A DNA stretch of 64,000 bases, taken from contig JBPOHT010000051.1 in NCBI GenBank assembly GCA_052035235.1, positions 22,462 through 86,461 on the forward strand, written 5' to 3'. The notes beneath the pieces were generated by a model. The model did not search any database. It saw nothing but the letters and a program-made list of their open reading frames with translations, and was not told the DNA's origin. A program made the translations under genes and the position numbers. Of this stretch, positions 44,417-52,565 are shown in pieces (position 1 is the stretch's first letter; each line of letters opens with the position of its first letter). Source of the DNA: Solimonas_A sp052035235 (lineage in GTDB: Bacteria; Pseudomonadota; Gammaproteobacteria; Nevskiales; Nevskiaceae).

Positions 44417-45424
44417 ATGCGCCTCCCCCTCGCGCTGGCCCCTTTGCTGCTGCTGTGCACCGCCGCCGCATCCGCCGACTACAGCAACCACCCCAAGGCC
44501 GCCGCACTGCTGGAGAAGCTGCGCCAGGAACACGGCTTCAGCGCCGCCGAGCTGGACTCGGTCAAGGTCGCGCTGACCCAGGCGCAGCGCCTGCCACAGC
44601 TGGTGGAGATGGAGCAGAAGGCGCCGGAGCGCACCGAGACCTGGACGCGCTACTCGGCCCGCATCGACAAGAGCCGCATCGACGGCGGTGTGGCCCTGCT
44701 GCGCGACCAGCAGCCGTTCCTGGACCGGGCCGAGGAGGAGTTCGGCGTGCCGCCGGCCGCGATCGCCGCGATCCTGGGCATCGAGACCCGCTATGGCCGC
44801 ATCACCGGCAACATCCGCGTGCTCGACGCGCTGGCCACGCAGGGCTTCGAGCACCCGACGCGCTCGGTGTTCTTCTCCAGCGAGCTGGAGCATTTCTTCG
44901 TGTTCTGCCGCGATTTCCGCATGGACCCGGTGGCGATGAAGGGCTCCTATGCCGGCGCCATGGGTGCGGCGCAGTTCATGCCCAGCAACTACCGCCGCCT
45001 GAGCCTGGACTATGACGGCAGCGGCGGGCGCGACCTGTGGACGTTGCCGGACGCAATCGGCTCCATCGGCAACTACTTCGTGCGCTACCGGCCCAGCCAG
45101 GCCTGGCAGCGCGGCGAGCCGCTGATCATCCCGGCCCGCCTGCTGGCGCCGCTACCGGCGGGCACCGAGATCAACGGCAAGGCCACCGCCTACAACGCCG
45201 GGGCCCTGCTGCGTGCGGGCTTCCTCGCCATCGACGTGAACCTGCCGCCGGATACGCCGGTCGGCATCATCCAGCTGCCGCTGGACGACGGCAGCCAGGA
45301 ATACTGGCTGGCGCTGCACAATTTCTACACCGTGATGACCTATAACCCGCGCACCTTCTACGCCATGGCCGTGGCGCAGCTGGCCCAGCGCATCCAGCAG
45401 CAGCTGGCGGCGGAGGCCCGGTGA
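44417..45424 (+). CDS. mltB: Lytic murein transglycosylase B
   Basis: A 335-aa exported lytic transglycosylase that cleaves MurNAc-GlcNAc bonds forming 1,6-anhydroMurNAc ends. It has a signal peptide (MRLPLALAPLLLLCTAAASA), catalytic Glu123 in GIETRYGRITGN, and SYAGAMGAAQFMPSNYR typical of family 3. The cysteine in the signal region is not in a good lipobox, so it is probably soluble periplasmic. It overlaps rlpA by 4 nt. Confidence 0.95.
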   Translation: MRLPLALAPLLLLCTAAASADYSNHPKAAALLEKLRQEHGFSAAELDSVKVALTQAQRLPQLVEMEQKAPERTETWTRYSARIDKSRIDGGVALLRDQQPFLDRAEEEFGVPPAAIAAILGIETRYGRITGNIRVLDALATQGFEHPTRSVFFSSELEHFFVFCRDFRMDPVAMKGSYAGAMGAAQFMPSNYRRLSLDYDGSGGRDLWTLPDAIGSIGNYFVRYRPSQAWQRGEPLIIPARLLAPLPAGTEINGKATAYNAGALLRAGFLAIDVNLPPDTPVGIIQLPLDDGSQEYWLALHNFYTVMTYNPRTFYAMAVAQLAQRIQQQLAAEAR

Positions 45425-46368
45425 AGTTGCGCGCGGCGGGCGTCGTCCTGCTCTGCGCCCTGCTGACGGCCTGCGTCACCGCCCCCCCGGCACCGGAGCG
45501 CAAGACGCCGCGGCGCGTGCCGCCCCCGCCGCAGCAGATCACCCCGAAGGTCTCCCGGACCCCGGGCCTGACCCCGGACTACGTCCCCGGCCCGGCGCCG
45601 CTGAGCGAGCGTGACCGCGGCCCCGCGCCCGAGGAGATCCCGCCGGGCATCGAACTGACGCCGGACGCCGTGCCTCAGGACGAGCCGCGCAGCCGCTCGG
45701 GCAATTCGCCGGAGTACCAGGTATTCGGCAAGACCTACCGCACGATGCGGGAGGCCGGCCCGTTCCGCGAACAAGGCCATGCCTCGTGGTACGGCAAGAA
45801 GTTCCATGGCCGCAAGACCGCCAACGGCGAGATCTACGACATGTTCAAGATGACGGCGGCGCACAAGACGCTGCCGCTGCCGAGCTACGTCCGCGTCACC
45901 AACCTGTCCAACGGCAAGAGCACCATCGTGCGGGTGAACGACCGCGGCCCCTTCCACAAGGACCGCATCATCGACCTGTCCTATGCCGCCGCCGCCAAGC
46001 TCGAGATCATCAACCACGGCGCCGTCGACGTGGAGATCGAGGTCGTGACCGCCGACAGCCCCCCGCCCACGGTCGCGGTCGTCCCGCCGGCCGATCCGGC
46101 CGTGCCGAAGGCCGAGGTGCGCTCGTCACCCGCGACGGCGCCGGGATGGCTGCAGGTGGCCAGCTTCATCGACCCGATCAATGCCGTGGCGCTGCGCGAG
46201 GAGCTGAAGGCCAAGGGCTTTGCCGGTGTCACGGTCATCACCACCGACCTGGGTGGCGAGGTGCTGCATCGCGTCGTGACCGGCCCCTTCCGGGACGAGA
46301 CCTCGGCGCTTGACCTGCGCCGCCGGTTGCGTGGCTCAGGATACGCCGCCGAATGGATGCTCCAGTGA
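45421..46368 (+). CDS. rlpA: Septal-ring lytic transglycosylase RlpA
   Basis: A 315-aa lipoprotein (lipobox LLTAC, Cys17). A Pro-rich linker precedes the double-psi beta-barrel domain (about 118-205) with HASWYGKKFHGRKTANGEIYD and VNDRGPFHKDRIIDLS, where the catalytic Asp lies. A C-terminal SPOR domain (about 240-315; GWLQVASFIDPINAVALREEL) binds denuded septal glycan. It overlaps mltB, and its stop codon forms the first bases of the hairpin element that follows. Confidence 0.95.
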   Translation: MKLRAAGVVLLCALLTACVTAPPAPERKTPRRVPPPPQQITPKVSRTPGLTPDYVPGPAPLSERDRGPAPEEIPPGIELTPDAVPQDEPRSRSGNSPEYQVFGKTYRTMREAGPFREQGHASWYGKKFHGRKTANGEIYDMFKMTAAHKTLPLPSYVRVTNLSNGKSTIVRVNDRGPFHKDRIIDLSYAAAAKLEIINHGAVDVEIEVVTADSPPPTVAVVPPADPAVPKAEVRSSPATAPGWLQVASFIDPINAVALREELKAKGFAGVTVITTDLGGEVLHRVVTGPFRDETSALDLRRRLRGSGYAAEWMLQ

Positions 46369-46492
46369 GGGAGATGGATAGGCCTACTGTGCAGCCCGGG
46401 CCTGCGTCCGCGATGCTCGCCGTACTGATGTACGGCTGTGCGTCGCGGCCACAGGCGCGGGCTTGCTCGCTACGGCCTCTCCATCTCCCTCA
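46366..46492. repeat. Stop-codon-anchored long hairpin element, copy A
   Basis: A 127-nt near-continuous hairpin. Outer arms 46366-46378/46480-46492 are a perfect 13 bp and include the rlpA TGA. Next are AGGCC/GGCCT (46380-46384/46474-46478), then 46394-46404/46452-46462 (10 of 11 pairs), then 46408-46416/46440-46448 (9 pairs, one G-T). The core is GCCGTAC-TGAT-GTACGGC (46419-46436). Copy B at 47703-47826 has the same plan with different outer arms. The spacer to dac has no gene. Confidence 0.75.
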
Positions 46493-46535
46493 GCAAGCTT
46501 GATGTGATCAGACCCCCAAGCCTGCTGCATCGCGG

Positions 46536-46541
46536 TAAAAT
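46536..46541 (+). promoter_or_regulatory. Candidate -10 box for the carboxypeptidase gene
   Basis: TAAAAT, 31 nt before the start; no clear -35 at the right distance. Weak call. Confidence 0.3.
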
Positions 46542-46571
46542 ATGAATGTTCGTTTCAAAGACCAGAAGACC

Positions 46572-47705
46572 ATGAAACACCTGCTCGCCCTGCCCCTGAT
46601 GTTCCTGTCCCTGTCCCTGCACGCGGCCATTCCGGCGCCGCCGGCGCTGGAGGCGAGCAGCTTTGCGCTGCTGGACTACGACAGCGGGGAGCTGCTGGCC
46701 GCCAGCAATCCGGACCAGCGCGTGGGGCCGGCCAGCATCACCAAGGTGATGACGGCCTACGTGGTGCTGGAGGAGATCCGCCAGGGCCGCATGAAGCTGC
46801 AGGACACGGCCTTCGTCAGCGAGAAGGCCTGGCGCCAGGGTATCGACTCCTCGGAGTCGCGCATGTTCGTGCAGGTGGGTACGCGCGTGGGCCTGGAGGA
46901 GCTGCTGCACGGCATCATCACCCAGTCCGGCAACGATGCCAGCGTGGTGCTGGCCGAGCACGTCGCCGGCAGCGAGGACGCCTTCGCCGAGCTGATGAAC
47001 CAGCAGGCCGCCAAGCTGGGCATGAAGAACACCCATTTCACCAATGCTCCCGGCATGCCGGACGCGCAGCACTACAGCACCGCGCACGACCTGACGCTGC
47101 TGGGCCGCTCGCTGATCCAGCACTTCCCGGAGGAGTACAAGTGGTTTGCACTGCCGGATTACACCTACAACGGCATCAAGCAGCCCAACCGCAACCTGCT
47201 GCTGAAGAAGGACCCGAGCGTGGACGGCATCAAGACCGGCCATACCTCGGAAGCCGGCTACTGCCTGCTGTCCTCGGCACAGCGCGACGGCCGCCGCCTG
47301 ATTGCGGCGGTGATGGGCACCAAGAGCTGGGCCTACCGCGAACAGGCCAGCCTGGAGCTGCTGAACTGGGGCTTCCGCTTCTTCGAGAGCGCCCAGCTGC
47401 TCGGCCCGACCAAGCCGGCCGGCACGGTCAAGGTCTGGAAGGGCGCCGCCGCCGAGGTCCCGGTGGGCACGCTCAAGCCGGTGGCCATCACGCTGCCGCG
47501 CGGTGAAGCCGCACGCGTGCAGGCCAGCTGGCAGCAGGAGGGCGAGGCCATTGCGCCGTTCGCCGCCGGCCAGAAGCTGGGCACGCTGACGCTGACGCTG
47601 GACGGCAAGGTATTGCGCACCGAGCCGCTGGTGGCGCTGCAGGACGTGGAGAAGGGCGGCTTCTGGCGCCGACTGATCGATACGATCCGTCTGTGGTTCG
47701 CCTGA
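46572..47705 (+). CDS. dacC: D-alanyl-D-alanine carboxypeptidase (DacA/DacC type)
   Basis: A 377-aa low-molecular-weight PBP trimming pentapeptide stems. It has a signal peptide (FLSLSLHAA), SxxK at Ser55 (SITK), SGN at 119-121, KTG at 221-223, a C-terminal beta domain (PBP5_C) and a terminal amphipathic helix WRRLIDTIRLWF for membrane attachment. ATG 46572 (MKHLLALP) begins the signal peptide; an upstream in-frame ATG is less likely. It lies in the rlpA-dac-lipB order common in Proteobacteria; the small ybeD gene usually before lipB is missing. Confidence 0.94.
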   Translation: MKHLLALPLMFLSLSLHAAIPAPPALEASSFALLDYDSGELLAASNPDQRVGPASITKVMTAYVVLEEIRQGRMKLQDTAFVSEKAWRQGIDSSESRMFVQVGTRVGLEELLHGIITQSGNDASVVLAEHVAGSEDAFAELMNQQAAKLGMKNTHFTNAPGMPDAQHYSTAHDLTLLGRSLIQHFPEEYKWFALPDYTYNGIKQPNRNLLLKKDPSVDGIKTGHTSEAGYCLLSSAQRDGRRLIAAVMGTKSWAYREQASLELLNWGFRFFESAQLLGPTKPAGTVKVWKGAAAEVPVGTLKPVAITLPRGEAARVQASWQQEGEAIAPFAAGQKLGTLTLTLDGKVLRTEPLVALQDVEKGGFWRRLIDTIRLWFA

Positions 47706-47826
47706 AAATACGGATGAGCCTACTGCACGACCCGATCTTGCATCTCCGGTGCTCGCCGTACTTCAGTACGGCTCCGCTCCTCGCTGCAAGCTCGGGCCGT
47801 TCGCTACGGCTTCTCCGCATTTTCGG
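47703..47826. repeat. Stop-codon-anchored long hairpin element, copy B
   Basis: This shares the plan of copy A. The outer arms start on the dac TGA (47703-47714/47814-47825; 10 Watson-Crick pairs, one mismatch, one T-G). GAGCC pairs near 47808-47812, CCCGATCTTGCA (47731-47742) pairs with 47785-47796 (11 of 12), and the core is GCCGTAC-TTCA-GTACGGC (47755-47772). Conserved primary sequence with A includes TGCTCGCCGTAC, GTACGGCT and CGCTACGGC. Confidence 0.75.
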
Positions 47827-47848
47827 AAAGTTGGGGTAAGGCCCGGTC

Positions 47849-48472
47849 ATGAATACCCCTCCCCCGCTGATCGTCCGCCAGCTCGGCCGCCGCGATTACG
47901 CGGAGGTGTTCGAGGAGCAGCGCGCCTTCACCGACACGCGCGGGCCGGAGACGCCGGACGAGCTGTGGTTCCTGGAGCATGACCCGGTATTCACCCAGGG
48001 GCAGGCCGGCAAGCCGGAGCACCTGCTGATGCCGGGAAACATCCCGGTGGTGCAATCGGACCGCGGCGGCCAGGTGACCTATCACGGGCCGGGGCAGATC
48101 GTGGTGTACCTGCTGATGGACCTGCGCCGGCTGGGTTACTCGATCCGCCCGCTGGTGACGCGGATCGAGCAGTCCCTGGTCGATACCCTGGCGGCCTACG
48201 GCATCGCCGCCAATGCCGATCCCCAGGCCCCGGGCGTGTACGTGGACGGTGCCAAGATCGCCTCCCTGGGCCTGCGCGTGCGCCAGGGCTGCAGCTACCA
48301 CGGCCTGTCGCTCAACGTGGACATGGACCTGGAGCCGTTTTCGCGCATCAATCCCTGTGGCTACCAGGGTTTGCGCATGGTCCAGGTGCGTGAACTGGGC
48401 GGGCCGGCGGACTTGTCCGTGGTGGCAGCCGAGCTCGAGAAGCACTTGCGTCTGCGTTTATCCCCCCCATAG
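47849..48472 (+). CDS. lipB: Octanoyl-ACP:protein N-octanoyltransferase
   Basis: A 207-aa enzyme that moves octanoate from ACP to the E2/H-protein lipoyl domains. The motif RGGQVTYHGPGQIVVYLL (72-89), the catalytic Lys136 (GAKIASLGLR) and Cys170 (NPCGYQGLRM) are present. lipA, often next, is absent here. A GC hairpin (48486-48509) follows the stop. Confidence 0.96.
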   Translation: MNTPPPLIVRQLGRRDYAEVFEEQRAFTDTRGPETPDELWFLEHDPVFTQGQAGKPEHLLMPGNIPVVQSDRGGQVTYHGPGQIVVYLLMDLRRLGYSIRPLVTRIEQSLVDTLAAYGIAANADPQAPGVYVDGAKIASLGLRVRQGCSYHGLSLNVDMDLEPFSRINPCGYQGLRMVQVRELGGPADLSVVAAELEKHLRLRLSPP

Positions 48473-48485
48473 TAGGGTGTGACGC

Positions 48486-48528
48486 AGGTCCGTTCCGGCA
48501 GTCGGACCTACCCGGTCTGGGCTAAAAT
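48486..48528 (+). promoter_or_regulatory. Hairpin and candidate -10 before the mla operon
   Basis: AGGTCCG/CGGACCT (48486-48492/48503-48509) may end lipB transcripts although a U tract is missing. TAAAAT at 48523-48528 lies 63 nt before the mlaF ATG and is a possible -10; the -35 is unclear. Confidence 0.4.
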
Positions 48529-48591
48529 GGCCCCATCGCAATGCCGTCATGGCCGTGAACCGAACGGCGGTGATGGCATCCAAGAACAAAT

Positions 48592-49416
48592 ATGACGACC
48601 CCCACCCCACAAGCGGACGATGTGCTGGTACGCGTGCGTGGCCTGTCCTTTGGCTACGGCAGCCGCGTGATCTATGACGGCATCGACGTCGATATCCCGC
48701 GCGGCAAGGTCACCGCCATCATGGGCCCCTCGGGTACCGGCAAGACCACGCTGCTGCGCCTGATCGGCGGCCAGTGGCACCCCGGCGCCGGCACCGTGGC
48801 CTTTGACGGCGTGGACGTGCACCAGCTCAAGCGGCGCGAGCTCTACGCGCTGCGCAAGCGCATGGGCATGCTGTTCCAGAACGGCGCGCTGCTGACCGAC
48901 CTCAACGTCTTCGACAACGTCGCCTACCCGCTGCGCGAGCACACCAAGCTGCCGGAATCGATCATCCGCGATCTGGTGCTGATGAAGCTGCAGGCCGTGG
49001 GCCTGCGCGGCGCGCGCGACCTGTGGGTGTCGCAGCTGTCCGGCGGCATGGCGCGGCGCGTGGCCCTGGCGCGTGCCCTGGCGCTGGACCCCGAAATGGT
49101 CATGTACGACGAGCCCTTCGCCGGCCAGGACCCGATCACCATGGGCGTGCTGATGCGCCTGATCCGCACGCTCAACGATGCGTTGGGGCTGACCTCCATC
49201 GTGGTGTCGCATGACATCCAGGAGGTGCTGTCGATCGCCGACCACGCCTACGTGATCGCCAACGGCAAGATCGCCGCGCAGGGCACGCCGGCCGAGCTGC
49301 GCGACCATGCCTCGCCCTGGGTGCAGCAGTTCCTGACCGGTGCCGACGACGGTCCGGTGAGCTTCCACGCCAAGGCCCCCGACTATCTGGCCGACCTGAT
49401 GGGGACCCAGCCGTGA
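48592..49416 (+). CDS. mlaF: Mla phospholipid transport ATP-binding protein
   Basis: A 274-aa ABC ATPase energising retrograde or anterograde phospholipid movement between inner and outer membranes. Walker A GPSGTGKTT, signature LSGGMARRVALARAL and Walker B MVMYDEPFAGQDP are visible, followed by VVSHDIQEV. The C-terminal extension (DDGPVSFHAKAPDYLADLMG) is typical of MlaF and contacts its partner subunits. It is the first gene of mlaFEDCB-A, overlapping mlaE by 4 nt. Confidence 0.97.
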   Translation: MTTPTPQADDVLVRVRGLSFGYGSRVIYDGIDVDIPRGKVTAIMGPSGTGKTTLLRLIGGQWHPGAGTVAFDGVDVHQLKRRELYALRKRMGMLFQNGALLTDLNVFDNVAYPLREHTKLPESIIRDLVLMKLQAVGLRGARDLWVSQLSGGMARRVALARALALDPEMVMYDEPFAGQDPITMGVLMRLIRTLNDALGLTSIVVSHDIQEVLSIADHAYVIANGKIAAQGTPAELRDHASPWVQQFLTGADDGPVSFHAKAPDYLADLMGTQP

Positions 49417-50180
49417 GCGCCGCCATCGAGATCATCGCCAGCTTCCTCGCCGGCCTGGGACGCGCGCAATACTTCCTGCTCGGCATCCTCGGCGGCGTGC
49501 CCGCAGCGCTGGCGCGCCCGCGCCTGGTGATCCAGCAGCTCTACATGGTCGGCGCGCTGTCGCTGATCATCATCGTCATTTCCGGCAGCTTCATCGGCAT
49601 GGTGCTGGCGCTGCAGGGCTACCGCACCCTGGTGCGCTTCGGCGCCGAGGATTCGCTGGGCGTGCTGGTGACGCTGTCGATCATCCGCGAGCTGGGTCCG
49701 GTGGTCACCGCGCTGCTGTTCGCCGGCCGCGCCGGCTCGGCCCTGGCGGCCGAGATCGGCCTGATGAAGGCCACCGACCAGCTCTCCGCCATGGAGATGA
49801 TGGCCACCGACCCGATCAAGCGTGTCATTGCGCCGCGCTTCGTCGCCGGCGTGATCGCCGTGCCGCTGCTGACGGCGATCTTCTGCGTGATGGCGATCGG
49901 CATCGCCGGCGGCCATGCCATCGGCGTGCAGCTGCTGGGCGTGGATGCCGGCAGCTACTGGTCGCAGATCCGCGCCAGCACCGAGATCGCCGACATCCAG
50001 CAGATGCTGATCAAGGCCGGTGTCTTCGGCTTCACCGTCAGCTGGATCGCGGTCTACCAGGGCTACCATGCCGCCCCGACCTCGGAGGGCGTGTCGCGCG
50101 CCACCACCGGGACGGTGGTGGTGTCCTCCCTGGCGATCCTGGCCCTGGACTTCGTTTTGACGGCATTCATGTTCCGTTAA
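49413..50180 (+). CDS. mlaE: Mla phospholipid transport permease
   Basis: A 255-aa MlaE-type permease with an N-terminal interfacial helix and about five membrane helices. Characteristic segments are GSFIGMVLALQGYRTLVRFGAEDSLG, ELGPVVTALLFAGRAGSALAAEIGLMKATDQLSAMEMMATDP and the C-terminal AVYQGYHAAPTSEGVSRATT. It starts with GTG overlapping the mlaF stop; mlaD follows after 30 nt. Confidence 0.97.
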   Translation: MSAAIEIIASFLAGLGRAQYFLLGILGGVPAALARPRLVIQQLYMVGALSLIIIVISGSFIGMVLALQGYRTLVRFGAEDSLGVLVTLSIIRELGPVVTALLFAGRAGSALAAEIGLMKATDQLSAMEMMATDPIKRVIAPRFVAGVIAVPLLTAIFCVMAIGIAGGHAIGVQLLGVDAGSYWSQIRASTEIADIQQMLIKAGVFGFTVSWIAVYQGYHAAPTSEGVSRATTGTVVVSSLAILALDFVLTAFMFR

Positions 50181-50210
50181 ACCGCCACCGAATACGTTAG
50201 AGCACAAGAC

Positions 50211-50705
50211 ATGCAATCGAGAGCGCTGGAAATACTGGTTGGCCTGTTCGTCTGCCTCGGCGTGGCCGCGGTGTTCGTCCTCACCTTCCGGGTCGCAAGC
50301 CTGGATACGGTGGGTCGTGGTGACGGCTACCGCGTCACCGCGATGTTCGAGAACATCGGCGGGCTGAAGGTGGGTTCGGCGGTCACGCTGTCGGGCGTCA
50401 AGGTCGGGCGGGTGCAGAACATCGCCATCGACCCGGACACCTTCGAGGCGGTGGCCACGATGGTCATCAGCCAGGCCTACGGCACGCTGCCGGAAGACAG
50501 CTCGGCCAAGATCCTGACGGCCGGCCTGCTCGGCGAGCAGTACATCGGCCTGGAGGTCGGCGGCGCCGAGGAGGTCCTGAAGGAAGGCAGCCGGATCAAG
50601 TCGACACAGTCCGCGCTGGTTCTGGAGAACCTGATCGGGCAGTTCCTCACCAACATGGCATCGCGCAGCAATGACGCGGGCAACGCGGCACAGAAGCAGG
50701 AGTAA
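50211..50705 (+). CDS. mlaD: Mla phospholipid transport MCE protein
   Basis: A 164-aa protein with one N-terminal membrane helix (about 8-28) and one MCE domain (about 40-118; FENIGGLKVGSAVTLSGVKVGRV), forming the hexameric periplasmic lipid channel. The C-terminal helix (LVLENLIGQFLTNM) matches the family. It is 6 nt upstream of mlaC. Confidence 0.96.
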   Translation: MQSRALEILVGLFVCLGVAAVFVLTFRVASLDTVGRGDGYRVTAMFENIGGLKVGSAVTLSGVKVGRVQNIAIDPDTFEAVATMVISQAYGTLPEDSSAKILTAGLLGEQYIGLEVGGAEEVLKEGSRIKSTQSALVLENLIGQFLTNMASRSNDAGNAAQKQE

Positions 50706-50711
50706 GCAGTC

Positions 50712-51356
50712 ATGATCAAGCAATGGATGACCGGTATCGTCGCCGCGCTGGGCCTGGCACTGGCGACCCAGGCCGTGGCTGCCCCCAAGGCACCGGACGA
50801 AACGCTGAAGACGGCCGTGGCCGAGATTCAGGACCTGCTGGCCAAGAACCACGTGAAGTACAAGGCCGACAAGCCCAGCTACTTCAAGATGGTGGACGAG
50901 AAGATCGTCCCCCACTTCGACGTGCCGTACATCGCCCGTAGCGTGCTGGCGCGCAACTGGAAGACCGCCACCCCGGAGCAGCAGACGCGCTTCCAGGAGG
51001 CCTTCAAGAACATGCTGATCCGCTCCTACGCCGACGCCATGCTCGAGAACTACGACTCGGTGAAGGTGGAATGGAAGCCGGTGCGCATGGCCGATGGCGC
51101 TACCGACGCCACGGTCAACACCAGCCTGCTGCGCAACGGCAAGCCGCCGGTCGGTATCGGCTTCTCGATGCGCCTGGTCAGCGACGACTGGAAGATCACC
51201 GACATCACCATCGAGAACCTGTCGCTGATCCAGAATTTCCGCGGTCAGTTCGCCTCGGAGCTGAAGAAGAGCGACCTGAACAGCCTGCTGGCGCGCATGG
51301 AAGGCGGCCAGTTCAGCACCGATACGCCCAAGTCGGGCGGCGCGGCGCAGAAGTGA
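50712..51356 (+). CDS. mlaC: Mla periplasmic phospholipid-binding protein
   Basis: A 214-aa soluble lipid carrier between the MlaA-porin complex and MlaFEDB. It has a signal peptide (LGLALATQAVAA), the MlaC domain with IVPHFDVPYIARSVLARNWK, and the VKVEWKPVRMADGATDATVNTSLL strands. Its stop overlaps the mlaB start (GTGA). Confidence 0.95.
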   Translation: MIKQWMTGIVAALGLALATQAVAAPKAPDETLKTAVAEIQDLLAKNHVKYKADKPSYFKMVDEKIVPHFDVPYIARSVLARNWKTATPEQQTRFQEAFKNMLIRSYADAMLENYDSVKVEWKPVRMADGATDATVNTSLLRNGKPPVGIGFSMRLVSDDWKITDITIENLSLIQNFRGQFASELKKSDLNSLLARMEGGQFSTDTPKSGGAAQK

Positions 51357-51607
51357 GCGGCTTGCCGCAACGGCTGGATCTGGCCAGCGTGCCGGGGCTG
51401 ATGTCCCGTGCCGATGCGCTGGCCGCCAGCGGCACGCTGGACCTGTCCGGCGTGCAGGAAGTGGACAGCGCCGGGGTGGCGTTCCTGGTGGAATTGCAGC
51501 GCCGTGCGCAGCGACAGCAGCGCACGCTGGCCTTCAGCGGCGCGGGCGAACGCCTGCGCCGGCTGGCGGCTTTTTTTGAAGTGGACACGCTGCTGAAGCT
51601 GGCGTGA
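51353..51607 (+). CDS. mlaB: STAS-domain protein MlaB
   Basis: An 84-aa STAS protein beginning at a GTG that overlaps the mlaC stop. The core GTLDLSGVQEVDSAGVAFLVELQRRA is the STAS signature around a conserved Ser and Gly, followed by FSGAGERLRRLAAFFEVDTLLKL. MlaB binds MlaF and is needed for complex assembly and activity. It is shorter than many annotated versions but similar to E. coli MlaB. Confidence 0.9.
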   Translation: MSGLPQRLDLASVPGLMSRADALAASGTLDLSGVQEVDSAGVAFLVELQRRAQRQQRTLAFSGAGERLRRLAAFFEVDTLLKLA

Positions 51608-51637
51608 CGTGGTAGGACCGCGGGGGGCGGTCGAGCG

Positions 51638-52366
51638 ATGCGTATCCAACTGATTGCCATGGCGGGACTGCTGCTGGCGGGCTGCGCCCACAGCCCCAGC
51701 TACGACCCGCAGGACCCGCTGGAGCCGGTCAACCGCAAGGTCTACACCTTCAACCTGAAGGTGGACGAGTACGTGGCCAAGCCCCTGGCGCAAGGCTATG
51801 TCGCCGCCACGCCAGCGGAATTCCGCACCGGCATCCATAACTTCCTGGATAACCTGGTCTACGTGCGGGTCATTGCCAACGACTTGCTGCAAGCCAAGTT
51901 CAAGCGCGCCGGCCTCGACACCACGCGCTTCCTGATGAACACCACCTTCGGCCTGGGCGGCTTCCTGGACCCGGCAACGATGGTGGGCCTGGAGCGCAAC
52001 AACGAGGACTTCGGCCAAACCCTGGGATATTGGGGCGTGGGCCCGGGCTGGTACCTGATGCTGCCCTTCCTCGGCCCCAGCACCAACCGCGACCTGGTCG
52101 GCAGCGGCGGCGATTACTTCACCAATCCCCTGCTCTACGCCGACCTGCATGACCGTGCGGAGCTGGGCTACCAGGGTGTGCGCCTGGTGGACCTGCGCAG
52201 CAGCCTGCTGGGCAGCGAGAGCCTGCTGGAGCAGCAGATCGACCCCTATGTCTTCGTGCGCGGCCTCTACCTGCAGCGCCGCCAGAACCTGGTCTATGAC
52301 GGCAATCCGCCGCCGGAAGACGACTTCGACGACGACGAGGACGCGGGCGACGGCAAGAGCGGTTGA
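51638..52366 (+). CDS. mlaA: Outer-membrane lipoprotein MlaA (VacJ)
   Basis: A 242-aa lipoprotein (lipobox LLAGC, Cys16) that removes phospholipids from the outer leaflet together with a trimeric porin. The DPLEPVNRKVYTFNLKVDEYVAKP start, RFLMNTTFGLGGFLDPAT, GYWGVGPGWYLMLPFLGPS and RNRDLVGSGGDYF-like region are diagnostic, and an acidic tail (DDFDDDEDAGD) ends it. Joining mlaA to mlaFEDCB in one cluster contrasts with E. coli, where it is separate. Confidence 0.95.
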   Translation: MRIQLIAMAGLLLAGCAHSPSYDPQDPLEPVNRKVYTFNLKVDEYVAKPLAQGYVAATPAEFRTGIHNFLDNLVYVRVIANDLLQAKFKRAGLDTTRFLMNTTFGLGGFLDPATMVGLERNNEDFGQTLGYWGVGPGWYLMLPFLGPSTNRDLVGSGGDYFTNPLLYADLHDRAELGYQGVRLVDLRSSLLGSESLLEQQIDPYVFVRGLYLQRRQNLVYDGNPPPEDDFDDDEDAGDGKSG

Positions 52367-52565
52367 GGCCCGGTACGAGCCTGGCCTGCGCGCCCCTCGA
52401 TACGCCGCTACGCGGCACTCGGGGTGAACGGTTTGGGGTTATCCGCAGGAAACCGCAAAAAGAAGTCGCGCTGCATCCCTGACGAATCGCGCCACGGCAC
52501 CGCCGGGACGGCGTGCGTGCGCGTCGCCCATCCCCTGAAGTAAGCGCCCTGGCCGGAAACGGCCT
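52367..52565. repeat. Spacer with dispersed TCGA...GTGAACGG repeat
   Basis: No gene is seen. A repeat at about 52393-52431 (CCCCTCGATA...GCCGC-TAC-GCGGC...CTCGGGGTGAACGG) has a 5-bp inner stem, and its ends resemble the copies at 16051-16099 and 63610-63633. The remainder is unremarkable GC-rich sequence between the convergent mlaA and araC-type genes. Confidence 0.5.

Noticed and set aside
41258..44893. Open frame of over 1200 codons antisense to mrdA-rodA-mltB
   Set aside because: It spans several real genes on the opposite strand and shows only His/Gln/Arg/Ala-rich shadow composition.
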